Shown piece by piece: positions 16,774-22,799 of a stretch of DNA of 24,801 bases (the first letter of the stretch is position 1; every line of letters begins with the position of its first letter). The DNA comes from JBBTUF01 sp038063855 (GTDB lineage Bacteria > Patescibacteriota > Minisyncoccia > Ryanbacterales > GWA2-47-10b), in assembly GCA_038063855.1 (NCBI GenBank), contig JBBTUF010000056.1, forward strand, positions 1 through 24,801. The letters run 5' to 3'. The notes beneath the pieces were generated by a model. It was given only the letters and a program-made list of their open reading frames with translations. It made no database searches and had not been told where the DNA came from. The position numbers and the translations under genes are program-made.

Positions 16774-18369
16774 CTACATTTTCTCGGGGGCAGAAATGCC
16801 AAGAAGTTTTGAGATACGCTGCAGTGTATTGCGTGTCAACAGTACAAGTGCAAGGCGTGAGGCGGTTAATTTTTTGTCTTCACTAATCACGTGGGTTGTT
16901 TCATAAAAATGCGTAAAAGTTCGCGCAAGCTCATACGCATAGCGCGTAAGCCACTGGGTTTCGAAATCGCTCACCGTCTCATCAACCGCCTCGGTGAACG
17001 CGAGGATCTGCTTCATGAGGCGAATCTCGGGCATTGTTTCAAGCAAAGACCAATCGGCCTTCTTGAGATCAATTTTTGCTTTGCTTTTTCGCAGAATTCC
17101 CGAAGTGCGCGCATGTGCGTATTGAACATAATACACGGGATTTTCTCTTGATTTTGCTTTCGCAAGCTTAAGATCGAATTGCATACTGCTACGCGGCGCA
17201 TGCTCGAGCATAAAAAATCGAAATGCATCAGCCCCAACCGCCTTAATTACTTCTTCGGCTGTTACAAAATTACCCTTTCGTTTCGACATGGCAATAACCT
17301 TTTCGCCCTCTTTTAAACTTACATGCCCATACACCACAATTTTTAACCTTTCACGCGAGAAGCCAAATGCATCGGCAACTGCATACAGCTTTGGAATGTG
17401 CGCCTCATGGTTCTCACCAAAAACATCAACGACAAAGTCATTTTTAGCAAACTTTTCTTTATGATATGCAATGTCATTTGCAAAATAGATCGGCGTGCCA
17501 TCAGACTTTACAACAACGGTTTCAAGTTCCTCGGTGGGTGAAAACCAAATTGCACCCTCTCTTTTCTTAAGAAGACCTTTGTGCTCAAGCTCTACAAGCA
17601 CTTTTTTTGTTTTTGTTTTCGCCAGAATGCTTTCTCGAACAACTCGATCGAACCGAATACCCATGCTTTTGATTGTTGCGAAGTTTTCTTTCTCAAGTGC
17701 GCCAAAAGTAAATTCTGTCAGTTTTGTTTGACCTTTTTTATCTGTGAGCAATTTAGTGCCAAATTTTTTCTTTGCAGTACGCGCAATAATTTCGAGGTGA
17801 TCGCCCGGATACCCATCTTCAGGAAATTCAGACTTTTTATTACATGCGCGCAAATACCAGTGCCACATGGTTGCCGAAAGCTTTCCCATTTGTGCTCCTG
17901 CATCATTATGATAATACTCGCGTGTAACTTTGTATCCTTGCCATGCCAACAAATTTGCTATTACATCGCCAATAGGACCGCTCCGTGCATTCCCAACATG
18001 CAACGGACCCGTAGGATTTGCGGAAATAAATTCAACACAAGCGCGCCCAAGATTTTTCTTTTTTGCAGGTTTTAAAAACTCAAGAATTTCCCTTCGCAAA
18101 AACTCAGGCGCTAAATAAAAATTTAAGAAACCTGGAGGCACTGCTTCCACCGAATGAAATATGTTTGAATGTTTTTCTTTTATCCGCGTCGCGATAGTAG
18201 CCGCAATTTCAAGCGGAGCCTTGCGTTCAAGCTTCGCGCGCACAAGTGCGATATTTGAAGAATAATCACCATGCGCCTCAATCTCTGACCGTTCGACTGA
18301 AAACAAAATATCACTCCCAACTTCTTGGGCAAGAATATCTCGAATCATTTTCTGTATGTTTTGTGACAT
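16774..18369 (-). CDS. argS: Arginyl-tRNA synthetase
   Basis: This class I synthetase charges tRNA-Arg. It has 531 residues, close to the 550-580 norm. An N-terminal Add1-type tRNA-recognition domain (GDYSSNIALVRAKLERKAPLEIA) is followed by EFISANPTGPLHVGNARSGPIGD, with HVGN at 124-127 as the HIGH equivalent. Next come EYYHNDAGAQM, YFANDIAYHKEKF and FGENHEAHIPKLYAVADAFG. MSKRKGNFVTAEEVI stands where other class I enzymes have KMSKS, as is usual in many ArgRS. The anticodon-binding DALR helix bundle (YVQYAHART to NTLQRISKLLGI) ends the protein. It is the first gene of the operon that runs through to glyS and is divergent from smpB across a 122-base interval. Confidence 0.97.
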   Translation of the reverse strand: MSQNIQKMIRDILAQEVGSDILFSVERSEIEAHGDYSSNIALVRAKLERKAPLEIAATIATRIKEKHSNIFHSVEAVPPGFLNFYLAPEFLRREILEFLKPAKKKNLGRACVEFISANPTGPLHVGNARSGPIGDVIANLLAWQGYKVTREYYHNDAGAQMGKLSATMWHWYLRACNKKSEFPEDGYPGDHLEIIARTAKKKFGTKLLTDKKGQTKLTEFTFGALEKENFATIKSMGIRFDRVVRESILAKTKTKKVLVELEHKGLLKKREGAIWFSPTEELETVVVKSDGTPIYFANDIAYHKEKFAKNDFVVDVFGENHEAHIPKLYAVADAFGFSRERLKIVVYGHVSLKEGEKVIAMSKRKGNFVTAEEVIKAVGADAFRFFMLEHAPRSSMQFDLKLAKAKSRENPVYYVQYAHARTSGILRKSKAKIDLKKADWSLLETMPEIRLMKQILAFTEAVDETVSDFETQWLTRYAYELARTFTHFYETTHVISEDKKLTASRLALVLLTRNTLQRISKLLGISAPEKM

Positions 18370-18405
18370 AAATATATAGCCACTCTAACGCAAATTCATT
18401 ATTTG

Positions 18406-18411
18406 TACTAT
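18406..18411 (+). promoter_or_regulatory. Tentative smpB -10 element
   Basis: TACTAT at 18406-18411 would place the transcription start near G18418, the first base of the long leader hairpin. TATATT three bases further on is an alternative. No good -35 is visible 16-18 bases upstream, so this is weak. Confidence 0.25.
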
Positions 18412-18417
18412 ATTGAA

Positions 18418-18483
18418 GGCAACTAGCTTTTCGCATCAGCGTCGGAGCCCTTTGGGTTAAGCTGTGCGTAAAAGCAAGTTGCC
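18418..18483 (+). repeat. Long imperfect hairpin in the smpB leader
   Basis: GGCAACTAGCTTTTCGCA (18418-18435) pairs with 18465-18483 with one mismatch and one bulge. The stem continues as CAGC/GCTG (437-440 with 461-464). The tip can fold again as AGCCC-TTT-GGGTT (446-458). About 22 base pairs in all lie nine bases upstream of the smpB ATG. The tip contains GTCGGAGCCC, which also occurs in the leuS palindrome. It could be a miniature palindromic element or a leader structure for processing or regulation of smpB. Confidence 0.6.
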
Positions 18484-18491
18484 GAAAATTT

Positions 18492-18932
18492 ATGCCAACA
18501 CAAAATAAGAAAGTATATTTTGATTATGAAATTCTCGAAACGTTTGAAGCAGGCATCGAGCTTTTTGGCTTTGAAGTAAAATCAATTTTAAAAGGCAACG
18601 CTCACTTGGAAGGTGGCCGCGTGCTTGTCCGAGGTAACGAAGTTTTTTTGGTTGGCGTTACTATCCCCCCCTATCAAGCAAACAACACGCCTCGCGACTA
18701 CGAACCTGACCGCACGCGCAAACTGTTGCTTCATAAAAAAGAAATCTCACGACTTACCGGAAATCAAAGCCAAAAAGGCTTGACATTGGTGCCAATTAAG
18801 TTATATAATAAAGGCTCGAAGATCAAGCTTTCGTTTGGTATTGCACGCGGCAAGAAAAAATTCGACAAACGCGAGACAATCAAAAAGCGCGAGACGAAAC
18901 GCATGGTTGACAGGGCCTTGAAAAATGAATAG
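18492..18932 (+). CDS. smpB: SsrA-binding protein SmpB
   Basis: SmpB binds the tRNA-like domain of tmRNA and delivers it to stalled ribosomes for trans-translation. The 146 residues fit the family: KKVYFDYEILETFEAGIELFGFEVKSI, GNAHLEGGRVLVRGNEVFLVGVTIPPYQ, DRTRKLLLHKKEI and LVPIKLYNKGSKIKLSFGIARGKKKFDKRETIKKRETKRMVDRALKNE. The last stretch is the conserved basic C-terminal tail that enters the ribosomal mRNA channel as a helix. The gene for its RNA partner, ssrA, begins 105 bases downstream on the same strand, which strongly supports both calls. No Shine-Dalgarno is obvious, and the leader is dominated by a long hairpin. Confidence 0.97.
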   Translation: MPTQNKKVYFDYEILETFEAGIELFGFEVKSILKGNAHLEGGRVLVRGNEVFLVGVTIPPYQANNTPRDYEPDRTRKLLLHKKEISRLTGNQSQKGLTLVPIKLYNKGSKIKLSFGIARGKKKFDKRETIKKRETKRMVDRALKNE

Positions 18933-19037
18933 CTATATTTAATCGAGTTTTGTGAGGTTGTAGGGTTCCCGCACTTTTCTAATAAATTTCAGCACTGCGG
19001 GATTAAGACCGAACAAAAACGAGAAAATATAAATTAT

Positions 19038-19407
19038 GGGAGTGATAGGCCTCGAGGAAGCGGGGCGTACATAATGCATAGCGAGCTGAAGACGCTCGTA
19101 AAACACTTCACAAAATAAGTGCAAACTTATTTAATCGCCAGCCAGCTATGGCTTTTGCCTAACTGACTTGGTGTATCCCCTACCCGTAATGGATAAGGGC
19201 ATCGACTCAACCATGCTTGAGGGTTGAACCATCGGTGTTATATTTCAAGCTTGTCTCATATTCTGCTCTGGAAATATGAGAGACCCTTACAGAGCGCCCT
19301 CGCAACATTTTGCTGGTCGCAAAGTTGTGAGTACTCAAGACCAGCTATCTATGTAGACGTTGTGAACAAAACCTCTTTCGATGTGGGTTCGATTCCCACC
19401 ACTTCCA
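19038..19407 (+). ncRNA. ssrA: Transfer-messenger RNA (tmRNA)
   Basis: The RNA rescues stalled ribosomes by acting first as alanyl-tRNA and then as mRNA for a degradation tag. The 5' end GGGAGTG (19038-19044) pairs with CACTTCC (19400-19406), with one G-U pair, to form the acceptor stem, followed by discriminator A19407. The T arm is GTGGG-TTCGATT-CCCAC (19383-19399). The H-region and resume context (GCGAG, CTCGTAAAA, AAAATAAGTGCAAAC) match bacterial tmRNAs. The tag frame starts at GCA 19121 and ends at TAA 19160-19162. The length of 370 is typical, and the RNA is one-piece, not permuted. CCA is not encoded (bases CTT follow), so it must be added afterwards. A GIY-YIG cassette sits directly at the 3' end. 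Confidence 0.94.
19121..19162 (+). other. tmRNA proteolysis-tag reading frame
   Basis: The resume codon GCA and the next twelve codons read ANLFNRQPAMAFA, followed by TAA. The preceding Ala comes from the charged tmRNA, so the tag added to stalled proteins is AANLFNRQPAMAFA. The hydrophobic, Ala-rich end fits a protease degron, although it ends AFA rather than the common LAA or VAA. Confidence 0.88.
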
Positions 19408-19408
19408 C
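19391..19408 (+). repeat. attL-like direct repeat at tmRNA 3' end
   Basis: GATTCCCACCACTTCCAC covers the 3' half of the T arm and the acceptor strand of the tmRNA. It matches 16 of 18 bases of the copy at 19823-19840. The two copies bracket the GIY-YIG gene, as attachment-site repeats bracket elements integrated at RNA genes. Confidence 0.65.
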
Positions 19409-19437
19409 TTCTTCGCTCCTTCTGGAGCTTCGAAGTG
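19406..19437 (+). repeat. Hairpin directly after the tmRNA
   Basis: CACTTC (19406-19411) pairs with GAAGTG (19432-19437) and GCTCC (19415-19419) with GGAGC (19424-19428), around a symmetric three-base internal loop and a TTCT tip. There is no T-run after it, so it is not a typical terminator. It may be an end structure of the inserted cassette or a 3'-processing signal. Confidence 0.55.
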
Positions 19438-19550
19438 CACGCACCACATAGCTTTCCCGATAGAACGCGAGCATTTCGAATAAAAATAAAACGAAGAAGT
19501 GTCCTGCGTAGCCTATGGCATAGCAGGGCATCTCTTTGTATACTCAAAAA

Positions 19551-19790
19551 ATGTACTATGTTTACATATTAAAAAGCCTTAAAGACGATAGTAAATATGT
19601 CGGCACGACAACCGATCTAAAGAAGCGACTAGCCGCTCATAATTCAGGCGGTAACAAATACTCTTCAAGTAAAAAGCCTTTTCGGCTTATTTGGTATTGC
19701 GCATTCTCTGATGAGAAAAAAGCGTATGATTTTGAAAAATATCTAAAATCAGGATCTGGTTTTGCTTTTGCAAGAAAACGACTTGCGTAG
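19551..19790 (+). CDS. Minimal GIY-YIG nuclease-domain protein
   Basis: The 79 residues starting at ATG 19551 (MYYVYILKS) form a stand-alone GIY-YIG domain of the UPF0213/YhbQ-like type. It has YYVYIL and KYVGTTTDLKKRLAAHNSG (the two strands with Y and the YVG turn, plus the catalytic Arg), PFRLIWYCAFSDEKKAYDFEKYLKSGSG (the metal-binding Glu in FEKYLK) and the basic end AFARKRLA. Residues needed for DNA cleavage are retained. An in-frame TTG at 19536 is an alternative start. The gene lies between two copies of the tmRNA 3'-end sequence and upstream of the terminator that presumably once ended tmRNA transcription, so it may be co-transcribed with ssrA. Small proteins of this family are frequent in Parcubacteria, often near RNA genes in my recollection. 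A role in mobilising this segment is inference. Confidence 0.9.
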   Translation: MYYVYILKSLKDDSKYVGTTTDLKKRLAAHNSGGNKYSSSKKPFRLIWYCAFSDEKKAYDFEKYLKSGSGFAFARKRLA

Positions 19791-19822
19791 CGAAAATCCG
19801 CGTGTGAGCTGAGAAAGCGCGC

Positions 19823-19840
19823 GATTCCCATCGCTTCCAC
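19823..19840 (+). repeat. attR-like direct repeat downstream of the GIY-YIG gene
   Basis: GATTCCCATCGCTTCCAC differs from the tmRNA copy at 19391-19408 only at two positions (C to T, A to G). The bases before it cannot form a T stem with CCCAT, so this is a remnant and not a second RNA gene. The terminator begins eight bases later. Confidence 0.65.
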
Positions 19841-19847
19841 AACGAAA

Positions 19848-19875
19848 ATGCCCTTAATTGATAAGGGTATTTTTT
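19848..19875 (+). terminator. Rho-independent terminator after ssrA/GIY-YIG
   Basis: ATGCCCTTA (848-856) pairs with TAAGGGTAT (862-870), with one G-U pair, across a 5-base loop and is followed by five T. It would stop transcripts coming from ssrA through the GIY-YIG gene. Confidence 0.8.
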
Positions 19876-19922
19876 GTGATAAGTAACAGGAATTGAACTT
19901 GTAACTAATTACCTAAAATTAT

Positions 19923-19931
19923 TGGTATAAT
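19923..19931 (+). promoter_or_regulatory. Extended -10 promoter of the five-helix protein gene
   Basis: TGGTATAAT gives a perfect TATAAT (19926-19931) with TG in the extended position. No convincing -35 is present. The leader to the ATG at 19977 would be about 38 bases and is very AT-rich. Confidence 0.5.
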
Positions 19932-19976
19932 GAACAACAGTCGTTTTATATATTAGTTAATTTAAATTTTTAGCCT

Positions 19977-21032
19977 ATGGAGGGAGAAGCCAAGCAACCA
20001 GAACTACCACAATTACCACCCCTGCCAAAATTTGACAGTGCGTGGACTGGCACAAATATTAGCACTGGAATCATATTTGTTTACATAGCATTTTTTGCTT
20101 TACAGGGCGCAATTTTTTCTTATGTACAACTCTCTCCTATTGCCACAAGCTTATTTTCTTTTATTTTAGGTATTGTTGCTATTTTTGCAGGAAGCATCTT
20201 TGGCGTTAAATATGTTATATCAAGAACAGAAATTGACCCAAATACAATTAAAACAATTAGCGCTATAGCGGCATTTGTACCAACCATTGTTAATCTTTTT
20301 ACTTCTGGCTCAGGCGCGCTTTTATTTACAATATTTGCTGGTGGCAAAACTTCATTTACTGCCTCTCTTATAGTGCAAGACATCACAATTTCTGTATGCA
20401 GTATTGCTGTAATTTTTGCTGCAACCTTTATCTCTCTAAAAAGATATATCAATTTACCGAAAGGCGTCCATTATATTTCTAACAAGCACATGTACACGCT
20501 GCTGTTTATTATTATAGCTTCTTTCGGGATTCAGTATTGGCATTTTTATCAGAAAAAATCGGCAGAAAAAAATAATTTTATACAAAAATATGGCACATTA
20601 GAAGACATACAAAAAAATTATCAACAAGAGGAACAAAAATTACGTGATGAATATAATCAAATAATCTCGCAGCCACCAACAGCTAGTACCACGCCTACCA
20701 CACAAGCCACTCCAGGCACTCAACCTCCAAATACAGCCCCAAAGCAAGCAAACCCCTTGCCGCCACCCACCATACACAGTGGATTTACAGGAGAAGTAAG
20801 TAGTGAAGCTGGAGAAATTATCGTAGGAGCTAAAATAAAATTCACCTCTGCAGACGGAAAAATTAATAAAGAAACTACCTCTGATGCCGACGGCAGATAT
20901 GAAATTTCACTATCGGCTGGAAAATATAGCGTTCTCGCAACTCATCCTGGTTTTGAGTTCAGCTCATACCCTGGGTACTTTATAATTGCTAATGGTATTG
21001 AGGTTGCAAATATTGAGATGACCGTCAAGTGA
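19977..21032 (+). CDS. Five-helix membrane protein with carboxypeptidase-regulatory-like domain
   Basis: I do not recognise this 351-residue protein as a whole. After a Pro/Gln-rich start (EAKQPELPQLPPLPKF) it has five hydrophobic helices: TGIIFVYIAFFALQGAIF, SLFSFILGIVAIFAGSIFG, the ISAIAAFVPTIV to GALLFTIFAG segment, VCSIAVIFAATFISL and LLFIIIASFGIQYWHF. These are followed by a charged coiled-coil-like stretch (DIQKNYQQEEQKLRDEYNQII), a Pro/Thr/Ala linker, and a C-terminal beta domain, about 268-351 (GFTGEVSSEAGEIIVGAKIKF, TTSDADGRYEISLSAGKYSVLATHPGFE). The last part matches CarboxypepD_reg/SpaA-like prealbumin domains. The protein would display the beta domain on one face of the membrane. 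The gene is more AT-rich than the synthetase operon and sits in an accessory stretch, which suggests transfer. Confidence 0.75.
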   Translation: MEGEAKQPELPQLPPLPKFDSAWTGTNISTGIIFVYIAFFALQGAIFSYVQLSPIATSLFSFILGIVAIFAGSIFGVKYVISRTEIDPNTIKTISAIAAFVPTIVNLFTSGSGALLFTIFAGGKTSFTASLIVQDITISVCSIAVIFAATFISLKRYINLPKGVHYISNKHMYTLLFIIIASFGIQYWHFYQKKSAEKNNFIQKYGTLEDIQKNYQQEEQKLRDEYNQIISQPPTASTTPTTQATPGTQPPNTAPKQANPLPPPTIHSGFTGEVSSEAGEIIVGAKIKFTSADGKINKETTSDADGRYEISLSAGKYSVLATHPGFEFSSYPGYFIIANGIEVANIEMTVK

Positions 21033-21251
21033 TAGTGCTTATATGCGGAAGATAGACTCAAGCCTAGAAAGACTCGGTTTTAAATAACTTTTTGAATCAC
21101 TACTTAAACAGCAAGTTGAGCATACGCCCTCTCAATTACAAAAACCTAATTTTGAGTTAAAAGTAAAGGTAATGTTTGGAAGTATTCGAATAGTATCTTT
21201 CTAGTTTCACAACGAATTGCAAAAAGACTGCTTTTTGTGTTTGATTAATAA

Positions 21252-21279
21252 TAGACAGTTTTTTGTTAAGCCATAGAAT
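21252..21279 (+). promoter_or_regulatory. Promoter of the small two-gene cassette
   Basis: TAGACA (21252-21257, five of six consensus) is followed after 16 bases by TAGAAT (21274-21279, five of six). The leader to the first gene is about 38 bases and contains GGAGG. The 220 bases between the preceding gene and this promoter hold no gene I can support, only a weak AAAAAG/CTTTTT hairpin near 21217-21237. Confidence 0.6.
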
Positions 21280-21323
21280 GCTCAAAATTCCTCTCCCAAC
21301 GAGCAAAGATGGAGGCAATGCTT

Positions 21324-21578
21324 ATGAGCAACAAACGAAAAATCGGAGTGTTGCTTTGGATCCTTGCAGTTCTTATTGTTGGTAGCTGGGCGGAAGTTAC
21401 GATAACAAATCGATATCTTTGGTGGAAAAAACTACACTCACCACACAAAGAACTAATGATGCTCGTCGAGCCATTCGGAATGCTAGTAATTGGATATGTT
21501 TTAATCGCAATGGCAATTATCTGTTTGCTTGTCCTCCCATTCTGGATGCACTACTCTCGAAATCAGAAAGAGGTGTGA
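21324..21578 (+). CDS. Small two-helix membrane protein
   Basis: From ATG 21324 the protein has 84 residues (MSNKRKIGVLL). I prefer this start over upstream ATGs at 21309 and 21318 because GGAGG (21311-21315) lies eight bases before it. There are two hydrophobic helices, IGVLLWILAVLIVGSWAEVTI and MLVIGYVLIAMAIICLLVLPFWM, separated by an exposed loop with aromatic and basic residues (NRYLWWKKLHSPHKEL). The C-terminus is polar. I do not recognise a family. It begins a two-gene unit with its own promoter, consensus Shine-Dalgarno sites and terminator, an arrangement unlike its leaderless neighbours. That fits a transferred cassette. Confidence 0.7.
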   Translation: MSNKRKIGVLLWILAVLIVGSWAEVTITNRYLWWKKLHSPHKELMMLVEPFGMLVIGYVLIAMAIICLLVLPFWMHYSRNQKEV

Positions 21579-21579
21579 T

Positions 21580-21789
21580 ATGACTCATGAATGCGGAGAA
21601 AATATGCGTGGATACATTATAACTCTACCGAACGACGCGCATGATAGCACCCCACCTCAGCTCTGTCCTTCTCTTGATACATGGATTAAATCAGGAGGAA
21701 AGCCAAAACCAATTCTAGAATGTCCGTTCTGTGGCACCAGCCTTATTAAACCAGACGAAAGTCTTGAACTAAAAGCCTCCGCTGCGTAA
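21580..21789 (+). CDS. Small cysteine-rich, zinc-ribbon-like protein
   Basis: This 69-residue protein starts at ATG 21580, one base after the stop of the preceding gene, with AGAGGTG as a Shine-Dalgarno site in the end of that gene. It has four cysteines (C5, C29, C48, C51), the last pair as CPFCG, plus TPPQLCPSLDTWIKSGGKPKP. The CPFCG turn is typical of small zinc-binding knuckles, but only one clear pair is visible. The family is unknown. Its last codons (ELKASAA) form the 5' arm of the terminator, so the stop codon lies in the terminator loop. Confidence 0.7.
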   Translation: MTHECGENMRGYIITLPNDAHDSTPPQLCPSLDTWIKSGGKPKPILECPFCGTSLIKPDESLELKASAA

Positions 21790-21811
21790 TCGGTGTGAGG
21801 CTTTTTCTTTT
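21771..21811 (+). terminator. Terminator overlapping a stop codon
   Basis: AAAAGCCTC (21771-21779) pairs with the GAGGCTTTTT stretch beginning at about 21797, and a long T-rich run follows. The loop holds the stop codon of the zinc-ribbon-like gene. Confidence 0.75.
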
Positions 21812-21820
21812 TGAAAAATT

Positions 21821-22174
21821 TTATGATTTCTTTTTAAATTTAACAGAAAATATCGGCTCGTATTGATTGCTGTGCTCGTCGGTAATGCCCATGCTCTCGC
21901 CTTTCATGAGATGCGTCAAAGCTATATCGCTCAACATCTCATTGTCAGTCTTTAAGCTATTTTTAATACTCTCAAGTCGAGCAAACTCGGCCGATGAAGC
22001 GCGCTGAATATCGTGCTCAATGCGAAGTTTTTTCTCGCGAATCTTTTTATACTCCTCAATAATTTCTCGATATTGAGTACTATTTTCGAGCGCATCTTTA
22101 TATGAGCCTCTCAACTCGCGCTGTTCTCGTCGAACTTCTTGTATCCGATCAAATACCTCTTGAATATTTTTCAT
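21821..22174 (-). CDS. Small coiled-coil protein
   Basis: This 117-residue protein is mostly one long amphipathic, highly charged helix: MKNIQEVFDRIQEVRREQRELRGSYKDAL, EYKKIREKKLRIEHDIQRAS and ARLESIKNSLKTDNEMLSDIAL. Heptad-like spacing of I and L residues suggests a coiled-coil dimer. The C-terminal quarter (GESMGITDEHSNQYEPIFSVKFKKKS) is non-helical and ends in a basic tail. I recognise no family and no catalytic motif. The layout resembles small CPR proteins of unknown function. It converges with the zinc-ribbon-like gene, and only 31 bases holding the terminator lie between the stops. Confidence 0.75.
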   Translation of the reverse strand: MKNIQEVFDRIQEVRREQRELRGSYKDALENSTQYREIIEEYKKIREKKLRIEHDIQRASSAEFARLESIKNSLKTDNEMLSDIALTHLMKGESMGITDEHSNQYEPIFSVKFKKKS

Positions 22175-22257
22175 ACTTATAAATAATTTAGCTTATTGGA
22201 GTACCTTACTATAAAATTTACATCTTGGGCAGACTGCATAACTTTTTTGAATAAAAA

Positions 22258-22292
22258 AACTCTCCGGAAGGCTTCTCCGGAGAGTTAACAAT
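22258..22292 (-). terminator. Terminator of the 55-residue gene
   Basis: ACTCTCCGGA and TCCGGAGAGT form a perfect 10-bp stem around AGGCT. On the minus strand it is followed by TTTTTTTATTC. It lies 18 bases after the stop of the small gene and has no T-run on the plus strand. Confidence 0.85.
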
Positions 22293-22309
22293 TCAAAGCG
22301 AAAAAAATA

Positions 22310-22477
22310 CTACTGTGCTGTGTAGCAGATGCTGTGAAGCTTCTTGCCTTTGGGCACCGTCTGCACTCGTCGAATACGAGCGCCACCATGCATAAAGACC
22401 GATTCGAGCTCACGCCCTCCACACTCTTTCCTCATGATTCTGCCCGCCGCAATTACTTTGATACCGCGATCTGCCAT
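22310..22477 (-). CDS. Small basic protein, 55 residues
   Basis: The protein starts MADRGIKVIAAGRIMRKECG and ends KGKKLHSICYTAQ. It has about ten Arg/Lys residues and two cysteines and no membrane segment. The start at 22477 is set by GGAGGTG ending five bases upstream, one of the best Shine-Dalgarno sites in the window. A perfect-stem terminator follows 18 bases after the stop. These two signals argue for a real gene despite its size. I do not recognise a family. The basic character would suit an RNA- or ribosome-associated protein, but that is a guess. Confidence 0.65.
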   Translation of the reverse strand: MADRGIKVIAAGRIMRKECGGRELESVFMHGGARIRRVQTVPKGKKLHSICYTAQ

Positions 22478-22569
22478 CACCCACCTCCACATAAAATTTG
22501 GGAGAACAAGCCCGATTTGGATTATAGCACACTTTTAATAAAAAGCAAGCCTCGTAATAAAATTTTAGT

Positions 22570-22725
22570 TTATATGAATTTTGAAGGTATTTGAGCCGCG
22601 AAGTTCATGCTTTCTACATCCATCTGGATAAGAGCATACTGTATGTACGCCCATGTACCAATACCAATTACCACAACACCTACAACGGTCCAAATAAACC
22701 ACCGATCCTGAAACATTGCTACCAT
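22570..22725 (-). CDS. Small single-helix membrane protein, 51 residues
   Basis: From ATG 22725 the product is MVAMFQDRWFIWTVVGVVVI and so on. One strong transmembrane helix (WFIWTVVGVVVIGIGTWAYIQYALI, about 9-33) is followed by a short polar tail ending PSKFI. Longer upstream in-frame starts exist but are excluded by a perfect extended -10 (TGGTATAAT) that ends seven bases before this ATG, so translation probably begins on a leaderless message. No family is recognised. It is divergent from infC with promoters about 60 bases apart. Confidence 0.6.
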   Translation of the reverse strand: MVAMFQDRWFIWTVVGVVVIGIGTWAYIQYALIQMDVESMNFAAQIPSKFI

Positions 22726-22732
22726 AGGACAC

Positions 22733-22760
22733 ATTATACCACGCGTGTAAGAGCGTACAA
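22733..22760 (-). promoter_or_regulatory. Promoter of the 51-residue gene
   Basis: The minus strand shows TTGTAC (22760-22755), a 16-base spacer, and TATAAT (22738-22733) preceded by TGG. Seven bases separate it from the ATG. Confidence 0.6.
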
Positions 22761-22799
22761 TCACTATTGTTGATAACAAGCCCACCACGCCGCCCCTTC

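Noticed and set aside
18952..19003. Terminator between smpB and ssrA (CCCGCA/TGCGGG hairpin around 18968-19001)
   Set aside because: The stem is only about seven pairs with a loop of more than 20 bases and no T-run, so termination there is not supported.
18939..19124. Open frame on the minus strand between smpB and ssrA (ending REPYNLTKLD)
   Set aside because: Half of it is antisense to the 5' part of the tmRNA, and no ribosome site or promoter is visible. The part outside the tmRNA is only about 33 codons. It could be a decayed gene end, but I cannot support it.
19383..19407. Separate tRNA gene ending at the GTGGGTTCGATTCCCAC arm
   Set aside because: No D arm or anticodon arm lies at tRNA distance upstream. 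The acceptor partner is at 19038, and a tag frame and tmRNA-typical H region lie between, so it is the tmRNA.
19335..19547. Minus-strand frame reading SGSGGNRTHIERGF and so on
   Set aside because: It is antisense to the tmRNA T arm and acceptor end, and frames of this kind are a common mis-annotation opposite tRNA-like sequences.
19038..19840. Permuted two-piece tmRNA or an intron in the tmRNA spanning the GIY-YIG gene
   Set aside because: The first copy already completes the acceptor stem and T arm in a normal 370-base one-piece RNA. The second copy lacks a pairing T stem, so it is a flanking repeat and not an exon.
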